A DNA stretch of 64,000 nt from Anaerolineales bacterium (GTDB lineage: Bacteria; Chloroflexota; Anaerolineae; 4572-78; J111). The DNA lies in assembly GCA_020634855.1 (NCBI GenBank), contig JACKAU010000018.1, positions 62,001 through 126,000 of the forward strand. Direction: 5' to 3'. Position numbers and translations under genes: made by a program. Shown piece by piece: positions 17,064-27,220 of this stretch (positions within the stretch are counted from its first letter, which is position 1; every line of letters starts with the position of its first letter). Below the pieces are notes generated by a model. It was given only the letters and a program-made list of their open reading frames with translations. It was not told the origin of the DNA and did no database searches.

Positions 17064-17511
17064 ACGGTACCCCGGTGGAGATACCCGTAAACATGTTTTG
17101 CATGTAAAGAAAGGTTTCCAACAAACCGGTTAGAACGCTGAAAATCAAGATTATTCGTAGTCCCTCTTGATTTAAAGTGCGAAGCAGCATAAAAGGCGAA
17201 AAATAGCGAAATGCCAGATAAAGCAGCCAGGAGATGACAACACCCGTGAGAGCGGCGGCGATGGCCACCAGACTCGGGGCTGGCAGAAAAAAGTGGTTGG
17301 TCACATAGAAAAGTTGAATACAAACGATGCAGCCCATAACGACCGTCACTCCCAAGCCGCCACCCACAACACCCAGCCCGGCGCTGATAAAATATTTTGT
17401 TAATCGGTATCTTTTCCGGTGCGTTGATCCGTCTGAAACGCGATTTTGAAGCGAGGTCATCATCATTCCATTTGAGTTCCTTGACATCGAGCCAATCCTT
17501 TCGTTAATCAT
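17050..17511 (-). CDS. Small membrane protein of unknown family, cotranscribed with the TadE-like gene
   Basis: 153 aa; I do not recognise the family. The first ~40 residues are polar with several Met (other starts are possible, for example at Met9 or the MMM run near 17). Three hydrophobic helices follow: about 44-70 (ISAGLGVVGGGLGVTVVMG), 78-105 (SLVAIAAALTGVVISWLLYL) and 118-136 (IILIFSVLTGLLETFLYM). It ends with a polar tail. It overlaps the start of the TadE-like gene and is divergent from copA. It could be an assembly partner of the TadE-like protein; only the arrangement suggests this. Confidence 0.6.
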   Translation of the reverse strand: MINERIGSMSRNSNGMMMTSLQNRVSDGSTHRKRYRLTKYFISAGLGVVGGGLGVTVVMGCIVCIQLFYVTNHFFLPAPSLVAIAAALTGVVISWLLYLAFRYFSPFMLLRTLNQEGLRIILIFSVLTGLLETFLYMQNMFTGISTGVPYAWV

Positions 17512-17660
17512 TGCTTTGTATTTATTTTGCGCTTTCTCTAATTTCTTCCAGAGATGATGCTATACTTCTCCGGCCAGTGGCCGTATTCGACCAGCAAGCC
17601 TACAAGCCTACATTTGTAGCCAACGTCACTTTATGCCACAATACCGAGACACAGTGCCTA

Positions 17661-17698
17661 TCCGAGGTAAAAAGGCTCTTATCTGAGAGAACCTCGGA
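17661..17698 (+). other. Inverted repeat in the copA leader
   Basis: TCCGAGGT (17661-17668) and ACCTCGGA (17691-17698) form an 8-bp perfect stem with a 22-base loop. It lies in the 308-base gap between the divergent membrane gene and copA. It could be a regulator site or leader structure. No known copper-regulator box was recognised. Confidence 0.35.
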
Positions 17699-17819
17699 GT
17701 CAACATTAGCAGATAAAAATTGTAAGGCCATAAAAAATAATAAAAATCGGGTTAGAATTTGTGGTAACCTGACTAAATTCCCATCCATTAGGGACTATTT
17801 GTCATCTAGAACCAACATC

Positions 17820-20402
17820 ATGGCATTGCAAAAACAGATCACCTTGCCGGTTATCGGCATCACCTGCGCTAATTGCGCCGCCACAATTGAACGCAACGCC
17901 AAAAAAGTCAACGGCGTCGATGATGCCGTCGTCAATTTTGGCAGTGAAAAGGTAACGATTAGCTACGACCCATCGACCGCGACGCTGAGCGATGTTATCG
18001 AGCGCATCGAGCGGGCCGGTTACCAGATCCCTATCGCCACCATCGATCTACCGATTACCGGGATGACCTGCGCCAACTGCGTCGGCACCGTCGAGCGAAC
18101 ACTCAACAAGAAAGTACCCGGCGTCATCGAGGCGGCGGTCAACTTCGCCACCGAAAAGGCCACAGTGCGTTACATCCCCGGCGCGGTCACGCAGGCGGAT
18201 ATGGTCGCGGCCATCGAGCGCGCCGGCTACGGCGTGGTCCAAATCGATCCGCAGACGGACATCACGGCCATCGACGCCGAACAGATCGCCCGCCAGGAAG
18301 AGATTCGTCGCCAGACGCGCAAACTGATGGTCGGCCTTTTCTTCACCGGCTTAATCGGTTTTATCGCCCACAACTGGCTGTTCCTATTTCTGACGGTTTA
18401 TGGCTTCGACTCCCTTGACAATTGGGTTTACCCGCCCTGGGTCAATTTTGTACTGATGCTGCTGGCGACGCCGGTGCAATTTTATACGGGCTGGGATTAC
18501 TACGTCGGCGCTTACAAGAGCCTGCGCAACCGGTCGGCCAATATGGATGTGCTGGTAGCGCTCGGCGCGTCGGTGACCTATTTTTATTCGGTTATCGTCA
18601 CCGTGGGCATGCTCAATTCGCCGACATATTTTGAAACGTCAGCTATCATCATTACCTTGATTAAAATCGGGAAACTGTTGGAAGTGAGGGCTAAGGGCAA
18701 AACCGGCGCGGCGATCAAAACCTTGATCGGGCTACAAGCCAAAACCGCTCGGATCGAGCGCGACGGCGTAGAGATCGATCTGCCCGTTAGCCAGGTGCAA
18801 GCTGGCGATACGGTCATCGTCCGTCCCGGCGAGAAAATCGCGGTGGACGGCATTGTCATCGGCGGCGCATCGGCAGTCGATGAATCGATGCTGACCGGTG
18901 AGAGTCTGCCGGTCGATAAAACAATCGGTGATGCCGTCATCGGCGCGACGCTGAATAAACAGGGCCGACTAAAAATCCAGGCGACTAACGTGGGGCAAGC
19001 CTCGGCTCTGGCCCAAATTATCCGGCTGGTGGAGCAGGCCCAAGGCTCCAAAGCGCCTATCCAGGCTCTGGCCGATAAAATCGCCGCTATCTTTGTACCG
19101 ATGGTCATCAGCCTGGCCCTGTTAACCTTTGCCGTTTGGCTGCTCAGCGGCGCGACCTTCACTACGGCGCTCATTCGGCTGGTGGCCGTGCTGCTCGTGG
19201 CTTGTCCCTGCGCTCTGGGGTTGGCCACGCCCACGGCGATGGTCGTCGGCATGGGTAAAGGCGCCGCGCAGGGTATTCTCTTCAAAAACAGCGCCGCGCT
19301 TGAACTGGCCCATAAATTGAAGACGATCGTTCTCGACAAAACCGGCACCATCACCACCGGCCAGCCGGCGGTCACTGATATTGTGGTGCGTCAGAATTTA
19401 GAATTAAGAATGAAGAATGTAGAAAAGATTGAGCAAGCGAATGGACAAAATTTGCCCGCCAATTATCCTTCTTCATTCTCCATTCTCCATTCTCCATTCT
19501 CCATTCTCCACCTGGCCGCTTCGGCCGAACGGGGGTCGGAACATCCGTTAGGGCGAGCGATTGTCGATACGGCCCAAGCGCAGGGGATGTCGCTCAGCGA
19601 GCCGGGCGCGTTTGAAACGATCGCCGGGCAGGGGATTACGGCAGAAGTGGAGGGGCATCGGGTGTTATTGGGGAATTTGCGGTTGATGGAGCAGCGAGGC
19701 ATATTGCTTGACGGCCTAATTACCGAGGAGCAGCGACTGCAAACCGAGGCTAAAACAACGATGTGGGTGGCGGTCGATGGGCAGGTTGAGGCCGTCATCG
19801 GCATCGCCGACACGATCAAAGCGGGGTCGGCGGAAGGGATTGCGGCCCTGAAAAAGCTAGGGCTGCACGTGATGATGATCACCGGCGATAACCCGGCCAC
19901 GGCCCAAGCCATCGCCCGGCAAGTCGGTTTGACGGCCGGCGAGGGCGATGTGCTGGCTCAGGTTCTGCCGGAAGAGAAATCAAACCAGATCGCGCAACTG
20001 CAACAAGCCGGACAAACCGTGGGTATGGTCGGCGACGGCATCAACGACGCGCCGGCTCTGGCCCAGGCTGATGTCGGCATCGCCATCGGCACCGGTACCG
20101 ACGTGGCGATGGAAACGGCCGGCATCACCCTCATCAGCGGCGATTTACGCGGCGTCTCAAAAGCCATCCGTCTCAGCCAACTGACAATGCGTACCATCAA
20201 GCAAAATCTATTTTGGGCTTTTGCCTACAATGTGGTACTCATCCCTATCGCCGCCGGCTTGCCCGCACTGCTGTGGCCTGAACTACCGATCTACCTGCGC
20301 CAACTGCACCCCGCCGCCGCCGCGCTGGCGATGGCGCTCAGTTCAATTATGGTCGTCGGTAATAGTTTGCGGTTGCAGCACGTCAAAATAGATAAAAGTT
20401 AA
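17820..20402 (+). CDS. copA: Copper-exporting P1B-type ATPase
   Basis: 860-aa heavy-metal P-type ATPase exporting Cu+. Two N-terminal metal-binding domains carry GITCANCAATIE and GMTCANCVGTVE (CxxC sites). The transmembrane metal site is ACPCALGLATPTAMVVG (CPC motif); the actuator loop is SMLTGES; the phosphorylation site is VLDKTGTITTG; the nucleotide domain has GSEHPLG; the hinge is MVGDGINDAPALAQADVGIA. ATG 17820 starts directly on the first metal-binding domain; the frame is open another 103 codons upstream but that part has no helix or domain. Odd: about 39 extra residues between TDIVV and LAASAERGSEHPLG, encoded by an inverted repeat of intergenic type (19393-19511). DUF1684 gene follows after 11 bases. 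Confidence 0.95.
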   Translation: MALQKQITLPVIGITCANCAATIERNAKKVNGVDDAVVNFGSEKVTISYDPSTATLSDVIERIERAGYQIPIATIDLPITGMTCANCVGTVERTLNKKVPGVIEAAVNFATEKATVRYIPGAVTQADMVAAIERAGYGVVQIDPQTDITAIDAEQIARQEEIRRQTRKLMVGLFFTGLIGFIAHNWLFLFLTVYGFDSLDNWVYPPWVNFVLMLLATPVQFYTGWDYYVGAYKSLRNRSANMDVLVALGASVTYFYSVIVTVGMLNSPTYFETSAIIITLIKIGKLLEVRAKGKTGAAIKTLIGLQAKTARIERDGVEIDLPVSQVQAGDTVIVRPGEKIAVDGIVIGGASAVDESMLTGESLPVDKTIGDAVIGATLNKQGRLKIQATNVGQASALAQIIRLVEQAQGSKAPIQALADKIAAIFVPMVISLALLTFAVWLLSGATFTTALIRLVAVLLVACPCALGLATPTAMVVGMGKGAAQGILFKNSAALELAHKLKTIVLDKTGTITTGQPAVTDIVVRQNLELRMKNVEKIEQANGQNLPANYPSSFSILHSPFSILHLAASAERGSEHPLGRAIVDTAQAQGMSLSEPGAFETIAGQGITAEVEGHRVLLGNLRLMEQRGILLDGLITEEQRLQTEAKTTMWVAVDGQVEAVIGIADTIKAGSAEGIAALKKLGLHVMMITGDNPATAQAIARQVGLTAGEGDVLAQVLPEEKSNQIAQLQQAGQTVGMVGDGINDAPALAQADVGIAIGTGTDVAMETAGITLISGDLRGVSKAIRLSQLTMRTIKQNLFWAFAYNVVLIPIAAGLPALLWPELPIYLRQLHPAAAALAMALSSIMVVGNSLRLQHVKIDKS
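19393..19511. repeat. Inverted repeat inserted in frame inside copA
   Basis: The left arm holds GAATTAAGAATGAAGAATG (19401-19419). The right arm holds CCTTCTTCATTCTCC (from 19468) followed by tandem ATTCTCC words to about 19510. GAATGAAGAA and TTCTTCATTC are exact inverse copies. It encodes SFSILHSPFSILH and neighbours, a repeat unlike the rest of CopA. The design matches the intergenic elements of this window. Confidence 0.75.
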
Positions 20403-20413
20403 GGAGCGCCCCA

Positions 20414-21022
20414 ATGGGTATTCTCGATAATCTAAAAAAAGTATTCACCGGCGAAGAAAAAACCGAGCCGGCCCCAACACCCACCCCGGCCCCAAAAGAT
20501 CCGGCGACGTTCTACATCGATACCATCGAGTCCGAGCGAGCAATGAAAGATCGCTACTTCCGCAGCGATGCTTACAGCCCCATTGAAGATCGCCTAAATT
20601 TTGAAGGGCTAAATTACTATCCGCCCAATCTCGATTATCGCTACACCCTGCCGCTGAACCCGGTCGAAACAGAGGAAGAAATTATCTTCCAAACCAGCAC
20701 CGACGACGAGCAACTCTATTACAAAGCCGGCACCATCGACTTTGAGGTCGACGGTCAGCCGGCGCGGTTGGCCGTCTACAGATCGCCGCATCACGATGAA
20801 TTATTCCTGCCCTTCCGCGACGCCACCAGCGGCAACGAAACCTACGGCGCGGGGCGTTACCTGGAGCCGCAGGAACTCGGCAGCGGCGAACTACTGGTCG
20901 ATTTCAATTTGGCTTACAACCCGTTTTGCGCCTATTCTGACAGTTATTCCTGCCCTCTACCACCCTTTGAAAATCACTTAAAAATTGCCATTCGCGCCGG
21001 TGAGAAGGCGTACAAGAAATAA
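20414..21022 (+). CDS. DUF1684 domain protein
   Basis: 202 aa, DUF1684 family (recognised from its C-terminal pattern: FRDATSGNETYGAGRYLE, 'LLVDFNLAYNPFCAYS', CPLPPFENHLKIAIRAGEK). The function of the family is unknown. No signal peptide is evident; the N-terminus MGILDNLKKVF is amphipathic and followed by a short TPTPAP linker. The Cys pair near the end (CAYSDSYSC) is typical. The gene starts 11 bases after copA with AAGGAG overlapping the copA end, so it is translated from the same message. A link to copper is suggested only by position. Confidence 0.85.
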   Translation: MGILDNLKKVFTGEEKTEPAPTPTPAPKDPATFYIDTIESERAMKDRYFRSDAYSPIEDRLNFEGLNYYPPNLDYRYTLPLNPVETEEEIIFQTSTDDEQLYYKAGTIDFEVDGQPARLAVYRSPHHDELFLPFRDATSGNETYGAGRYLEPQELGSGELLVDFNLAYNPFCAYSDSYSCPLPPFENHLKIAIRAGEKAYKK

Positions 21023-21384
21023 GTTCTTACAATTTGGGTCCGGATTCTGGCAGAAAAATGACCACTTTATTTAACAACATTTAAACTCCATATCCACGGA
21101 CCAATGATGATGACAACCATCAAGCCAAAAAGTCATAGCCCCACTCTAATTGACAACTGAATAACGGCTCATACAACTGCGCGCCAAGATTCTGGCAGCC
21201 TCCTAAAAAATAGGGTCTTTTTCTCCCAGCAATGGGAGTTTTTCCTATGGGCAAAACACCTTCATTTTGATATGGTATTAATATACGCTTAATCTGTAAG
21301 CCCAAAAGACCTAATCAAAGTTTCTCCACTAATTTCTAAGGATGAAATTAGTTGTCCCTCAAAGAGTGAAGGAGGAGTACTTCA

Positions 21385-21594
21385 ATGAAGGACCTAACAA
21401 CGATAGTTAGTGTTGCTGTTTGGCCCGCTTTTACGGTCGATTTAGCGCCAACACCCACCGAAAAACCCCCTATTCAGACTACTTTTACAGAGCAGTCCGG
21501 TTACCCTCTTGCTCCGACCGCCCCTTGCGAACAATATCGAGATATCGCCCAGTTCTTCACCGCTTATAACCAAGTCAAAAACCTGGAATTATGA
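21385..21594 (+). pseudogene. Remnant of a sugar-binding lipoprotein gene
   Basis: A 69-codon frame with an intact start and a strong GGAGGAG site. Its second half, IQTTFTEQSGYPLAP then EQYRDIAQFFTAY and KNLEL, is clearly homologous to a middle segment of the two full binding proteins at 30977 and 36916 (FKEQYGYDLAP...EYRDIAEFFTAY...GLDLWG; FTAEYNYPLAP...QYRDNAEFF...GLELWG). The frame ends at TGA exactly where both paralogues have a Trp codon, so TGG to TGA is likely. The next codons still read Gly-Ala-Thr, matching Gly-Thr/Ser-Thr, and then homology fades. The N-terminal domain and all the rest are missing. It sits where a binding-protein gene is expected, just before the permeases. The rest of the 21023-21658 gap holds nothing I recognise. 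Confidence 0.75.
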
Positions 21595-21658
21595 GGTGCA
21601 ACGTCGCCGGTTGTACATAGAGTACGATTTGAGTACGATTTTCTGAGGAGAGGAAATA

Positions 21659-22531
21659 ATGAAGAGAGCACAGTGGGTAGGCTGGGCCTTTTTGTCGCCA
21701 ACGCTCATCGTTCTGGCCATTACGGGTTTATTGCCATTTATATATGTGCTGTACGTTGGCTTCTTTGATTGGAACATTTTTTCGGCCCGAGAAGGACTAA
21801 ATTTTGCCGGAGTCAACAACTATCGCCGGCTGGTCTTTGACCCCGAATTTCTGCGGTCGCTGTGGTACACGATCCAGTTTACGTTTTGGTCGGTCTCAAT
21901 CAGCCTGATATTAGGTTTCATGTTGGCCCAACTGCTGATCAAGGATTTCCCCGGCAAAACGTTTTTCCGGGTTGTGCATGCCCTGCCCTTAATGATTGCT
22001 CCCATTGCGGTGGGCGCTTTGTGGCGGCTGATGGTTATTCCTGGCTTTGGCCCATTGTGGTACGGGCTGGAAGAGGGGCTTGGCTTTAAATATCGAATTG
22101 GCGCTTCAGGGACGCAAGCGTTTCTGACCACCATTTTTATGGACGTTTGGCACTGGACCCCGTTTGTGACCCTCACAATGCTGGCCGGATTAAGCGCTAT
22201 TCCCCAAGAGCCAAAGGAGGCGGCCATGGTGGATGGCGCCAGCACCTGGCAAGTTTACCGTTATATCACCATTCCTATGATGATGCCCATCATTCTCACC
22301 ACCGTCTTCATTAGAATTATGGATGCGTTGCGGATCGTCGATGAAGTGTTCATGTTAACCGGCGGCGGGCCAGGCGACGCCACGCGCTATATTGGGCTGC
22401 ATATATTCCGTGTTGTCTTCCCCAAAACGGACTATGGCTATGGATCGGCCACCTCACTATTGACTCTTTATTTCACGATTGTTTTTTGTTGGTTACTCTT
22501 TGTCGCTATCACGTCATTTCAAAAAAAATAG
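21659..22531 (+). CDS. Carbohydrate ABC transporter permease (MalF/UgpA/AraP type)
   Basis: 290-aa inner-membrane permease with six predicted helices, family CUT1 (binding-protein-dependent transport inner membrane component). The N-terminus has WAFLSPTLIVLAITGLLPF. The EAA loop that docks the ATPase is near 190-210: EAAMVDGASTWQVYRYITIP. A good ribosome site GAGGAGAGG precedes the start. It forms a heterodimer with the product of the next gene (21 bases downstream). No ATPase gene lies near, so a shared MsmX/UgpC-type ATPase elsewhere is probably used, as known for AraNPQ of Bacillus subtilis. Confidence 0.92.
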   Translation: MKRAQWVGWAFLSPTLIVLAITGLLPFIYVLYVGFFDWNIFSAREGLNFAGVNNYRRLVFDPEFLRSLWYTIQFTFWSVSISLILGFMLAQLLIKDFPGKTFFRVVHALPLMIAPIAVGALWRLMVIPGFGPLWYGLEEGLGFKYRIGASGTQAFLTTIFMDVWHWTPFVTLTMLAGLSAIPQEPKEAAMVDGASTWQVYRYITIPMMMPIILTTVFIRIMDALRIVDEVFMLTGGGPGDATRYIGLHIFRVVFPKTDYGYGSATSLLTLYFTIVFCWLLFVAITSFQKK

Positions 22532-22552
22532 TTCAGGGGGAGAGCAAATAAG

Positions 22553-23407
22553 ATGGCAGCAAGCAAATTTAAAAAGACGTTAAGTTGGCTAGGACTTTAT
22601 CTGGTTTGGATTGTAGCATCCTTAATTGTTATCGTCCCGATTTATTGGTTATTTATTGTTTCGGCCCGGAGTCGAGTGGAACTCATTGGCACGCCTTCAT
22701 TTATCCAGACCAGCTTTTTTGCCGAAAATTACACCGGCCCTCTATCAGACCCGGTCTTTCAACGCTATATGATCAACTCGGTCGTTGTGGCTACGTCGAA
22801 CGCTATTCTCGTGGCGGTATTAGCGTTGTTAGCCACCTATGCGCTTACACGGTGGAAACTAACGGGGGCCGATAATGTTTTCTTCTGGACGATCACCAAC
22901 CGGATGGCCCCACCGGCGGCCTTTCTGCTGCCGCTATTTTTAATGTACACCCGCATATTTCAAATTGCCAACTGGACGCTGTTCGATACCCGTATCGGCC
23001 TGATCCTGTTATATTGCGTTTTCAATCTCCCCTTTGCTATCTGGTTGATGAAGGGCATCATGGACGGCATCCCCATCGAACTGGATGAAGCCGCTATGGT
23101 CGATGGCGCCGGGGTATGGTCGATATTGCTTAAAATCATTCTGCCTCTGGCCGCGCCGGGTCTGGCGATCAGCGGTATACTCAGTTGGATTTTTGCCTGG
23201 AACGAATATCTGTTTGCCGCCACGCTGACCAGTGTTGAGGCCCGGACCATCACCACCGGATTGGCGGAGTTTGTCACGGTCACCGGCACCAATTGGGGTG
23301 AAATGGCCGCTGTGGCGATGCTGGCCATGTTACCGGCCTTGATATTCTTGATCTTTGTTCAAAAATACATTGTGATGGGCTTAACCTTTGGCGCCGTCAA
23401 GGAATAA
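22553..23407 (+). CDS. Carbohydrate ABC transporter permease (MalG/UgpE/AraQ type)
   Basis: 284-aa partner permease with six helices, CUT1 family. The N-terminal helix is WIVASLIVIVPIYWLFIVSA; the EAA loop is DEAAMVDGAGVWSILLKIIL; the C-terminus FVQKYIVMGLTFGAVKE is typical of MalG-like proteins (GLTxGAVKG). GGGGGAG is placed well before ATG 22553. It works with the preceding permease and, most likely, the binding lipoprotein at 30977. A small membrane-protein gene follows at once. Confidence 0.93.
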   Translation: MAASKFKKTLSWLGLYLVWIVASLIVIVPIYWLFIVSARSRVELIGTPSFIQTSFFAENYTGPLSDPVFQRYMINSVVVATSNAILVAVLALLATYALTRWKLTGADNVFFWTITNRMAPPAAFLLPLFLMYTRIFQIANWTLFDTRIGLILLYCVFNLPFAIWLMKGIMDGIPIELDEAAMVDGAGVWSILLKIILPLAAPGLAISGILSWIFAWNEYLFAATLTSVEARTITTGLAEFVTVTGTNWGEMAAVAMLAMLPALIFLIFVQKYIVMGLTFGAVKE

Positions 23408-23420
23408 AGCGAGTGAACCT

Positions 23421-23684
23421 ATGGATACGATAATGGATCAAACACCTGAAACAGAAGATAGCCCGGCGGAAGGACGTATTGGTACGGCGGCCCCCCTACA
23501 TAAAACCAGGTCTGGTGGGTTTTTGCCGATCGATACCAACACCTTTGATCGCTACTTTATCAGTGTGGTTCTGCTTGTGGCCATCCATCTACTATGGATG
23601 CGCTTCGTGGAAGAATTCATTCCACTATTTGTGGCCACCATCATTTCACTAATTTTAGGATTTATTATTGTGCGCTGGGGTTAA
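23421..23684 (+). CDS. Small two-helix membrane protein of the transport operon
   Basis: About 87 aa from ATG 23421 (MDTIMDQTPE); ATG 23433 is also possible. The N-terminal 45 residues are polar, followed by two hydrophobic segments: FISVVLLVAIHLLWMRFVEE and FIPLFVATIISLILGFIIVRW. I do not recognise a named family. Small membrane proteins (for example DUF2160) accompany some polyol/glycerol ABC operons of rhizobia, and position suggests a similar accessory role. Spacing to the permease is 13 bases. Confidence 0.65.
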   Translation: MDTIMDQTPETEDSPAEGRIGTAAPLHKTRSGGFLPIDTNTFDRYFISVVLLVAIHLLWMRFVEEFIPLFVATIISLILGFIIVRWG

Positions 23685-23727
23685 TGATTTCAGTAGACCA
23701 CCATTTCAAGAGCTGATGAGAAATGAT

Positions 23728-23846
23728 AGAACACAGATGACACGGATCATACAGATTTTCACGGATAAGGCCTGATTTATTTTAAGAAAATCCGTGTTTA
23801 TTCATGCGCTCTGTACGATCAGTGTTCAATTTGTGTGAAACTGTGA
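23728..23846. repeat. Inverted repeat, CACAGATGACACGGAT type
   Basis: Left words AACACAGATGACACGGATCA and ACAGATTTTCACGGAT; right words AAATCCGTGTTTATTC, TCTGTACGATCAGTGTT. The words are inverted copies with drift, filling the gap before the ribulokinase-like gene. Similar sequence is known to be common between genes in many environmental bacterial genomes. Confidence 0.65.
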
Positions 23847-23884
23847 TCTACTGAATTTAATTTACGTTATAGTTGGAGGCAACG

Positions 23885-25597
23885 ATGAGCCAGACCAAAT
23901 ATACAATCGGCGTAGATTATGGCACCGAGTCGGGCCGGGTGGTCTTGATTGATGTGGCCGACGGCCGAGAAGTGGCCGAAGCCACTCACCCTTACGCCAA
24001 TGGGGTGATTACGGATCGTCTACCCGGAACCGATATTAAATTGGAACCCGACTGGGCTTTACAAGACCCTCAAGATTATCTGGCCGTTTTAGAGCAGGCT
24101 ATTCCTCAAGTTCTTAAGGTTGGGGGGGTTGACCCGGCCCACATCATCGGTTTCGGCATCGACTTCACCTCGGCCACCATCATGCCCACCTTAGCCGATG
24201 GCACTCCCCTCTGCTTTCTGCCGGAATGGCGGGCTAACCCCCATGCCTGGGTCAAGCTCTGGAAACATCACGCCGCCCAACCCGAAGCCAACAAAATGAC
24301 CGACGTAGCTCAGGAGATGGGCTACACCTTTTTGGAACGTTATGGCGAAAAAGTTAGCTCCGAATGGACCCTGCCCAAGGTCTGGCAAACCTTGAATGAA
24401 GCCCCCGAGCTTTATGAGGCGGCAGACCGTATTATTGAAGCCGGGGACTGGATTGTGTGGCAATTGACCGGACAGGAAAAACGCAGCGCCGGGATGGCCG
24501 GCTACAAATCATTCTGGTCCAAACGCGAGGGGTATCCGCCCGATGATTTTTTTAACGCCCTCGATCCCCGCTTAGCCCAGGTCGTCGATCACAAATTTGG
24601 TCGGGAGGTGTATCCTTTGGGGAGTAAAGCGGGGGCGTTAACGACCAAGGCCGCCCAACTAACCGGGCTGCAACCGGACACCGCCGTGGCCATTGCCAAT
24701 ATCGATGCGCATGTATCAGCCGCGGCCGGGGGCATTGCTGAAAAAGTGGGCCGCATGGTCATTATTATGGGGACATCAAACTGTCACCTGGTAACCGGCG
24801 AAACCGAGCATGTGGTCCCCGGCATCTGCGGCTACGTTGAAGATGGTATTGTCTCCGGATATTTGGGGTACGAGGCCGGGCAATCTTGCATGGGCGATCA
24901 CTTTGCTTGGTTTGTTAAAAATTGCGTACCAGCCGCTTACACGCAGGAAGCCACAGCGCGGGGGATGGATATCCATCAACTGCTTGAGGAAAAAGCCGCC
25001 CGGCTTAAACCGGGCGAAAGCGGCCTGGTCGCCCTGGATTGGTGGAACGGCAACCGCAGCATTTTGGTCGATGTTGATTTGACCGGCTTGCTGCTCGGGG
25101 CCACGTTGGCCACCAAACCGGAGGAAATTTACCGAGCGTTGATCGAAGCTACGGCCTACGGCACCCGCGTCATTATTGAAAATTTTGAAAAGAATGATGT
25201 CGCGGTCGAAGATATTGTCGCCACCGGCGGCTTACCGGGACGCAACAAACTACTGATGCAGATTTTTGCCGACGTGACCGGGCGCGCTATCACCGTTTCA
25301 GGAACCTCACAGGGCGGCGCTTTAGGCGCGGCCATGCATGCCGCGGTGGCTGCCGGCCAAGCAGCGGGCGGCTACGAGTCAATTGTTGAAGCCAGCCAAT
25401 ACATGGTACATCTGAGCGAGCAGGTCTATCAACCTAACCCCGAACACCAACAGATTTACGATCAACTTTTTGCCGAATATCTCACCTTGCACGACTATTT
25501 TGGGCGAGGCGCAAACAATGTCATGAAACGGTTAAAACAACTCAAGGCTCAGGTACGAGCGGCTGGTCAGCCACAGCAAATGATGAATCATGCTTGA
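23885..25597 (+). CDS. FGGY-family carbohydrate kinase, ribulokinase-like
   Basis: 570-aa sugar kinase, ATP-dependent, closest in pattern to AraB. N-terminal ATPase motif YTIGVDYGTESGRVVLID; then 'ATHPYANGVITDRLP' and ALQDPQDYLAVL, both typical of ribulokinases; GFGIDFTSATIMP; and C-terminal GGLPGRNKLLMQIFADVTGR, SGTSQGGALGAAMHAA. ATG 23885 is selected because GGAGG lies 5 bases before it. Ribulokinases accept several 2-ketopentoses and pentitols, so in this locus, without arabinose isomerase (araA) or ribulose-phosphate epimerase (araD), the substrate may be a ketopentose, ketotetrose or polyol. It is one of two FGGY kinases here. Confidence 0.85.
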   Translation: MSQTKYTIGVDYGTESGRVVLIDVADGREVAEATHPYANGVITDRLPGTDIKLEPDWALQDPQDYLAVLEQAIPQVLKVGGVDPAHIIGFGIDFTSATIMPTLADGTPLCFLPEWRANPHAWVKLWKHHAAQPEANKMTDVAQEMGYTFLERYGEKVSSEWTLPKVWQTLNEAPELYEAADRIIEAGDWIVWQLTGQEKRSAGMAGYKSFWSKREGYPPDDFFNALDPRLAQVVDHKFGREVYPLGSKAGALTTKAAQLTGLQPDTAVAIANIDAHVSAAAGGIAEKVGRMVIIMGTSNCHLVTGETEHVVPGICGYVEDGIVSGYLGYEAGQSCMGDHFAWFVKNCVPAAYTQEATARGMDIHQLLEEKAARLKPGESGLVALDWWNGNRSILVDVDLTGLLLGATLATKPEEIYRALIEATAYGTRVIIENFEKNDVAVEDIVATGGLPGRNKLLMQIFADVTGRAITVSGTSQGGALGAAMHAAVAAGQAAGGYESIVEASQYMVHLSEQVYQPNPEHQQIYDQLFAEYLTLHDYFGRGANNVMKRLKQLKAQVRAAGQPQQMMNHA

Positions 25598-25681
25598 TAT
25601 TATATCCTACTTCCTACTCCCTACTCCCCGGTTTGACCATTTAGGTGGCAACTTGAGTCAGTAACTAAGCGAGGAAACTTT

Positions 25682-27200
<1,519 letters not shown>

Positions 27201-27220
<20 letters not shown>

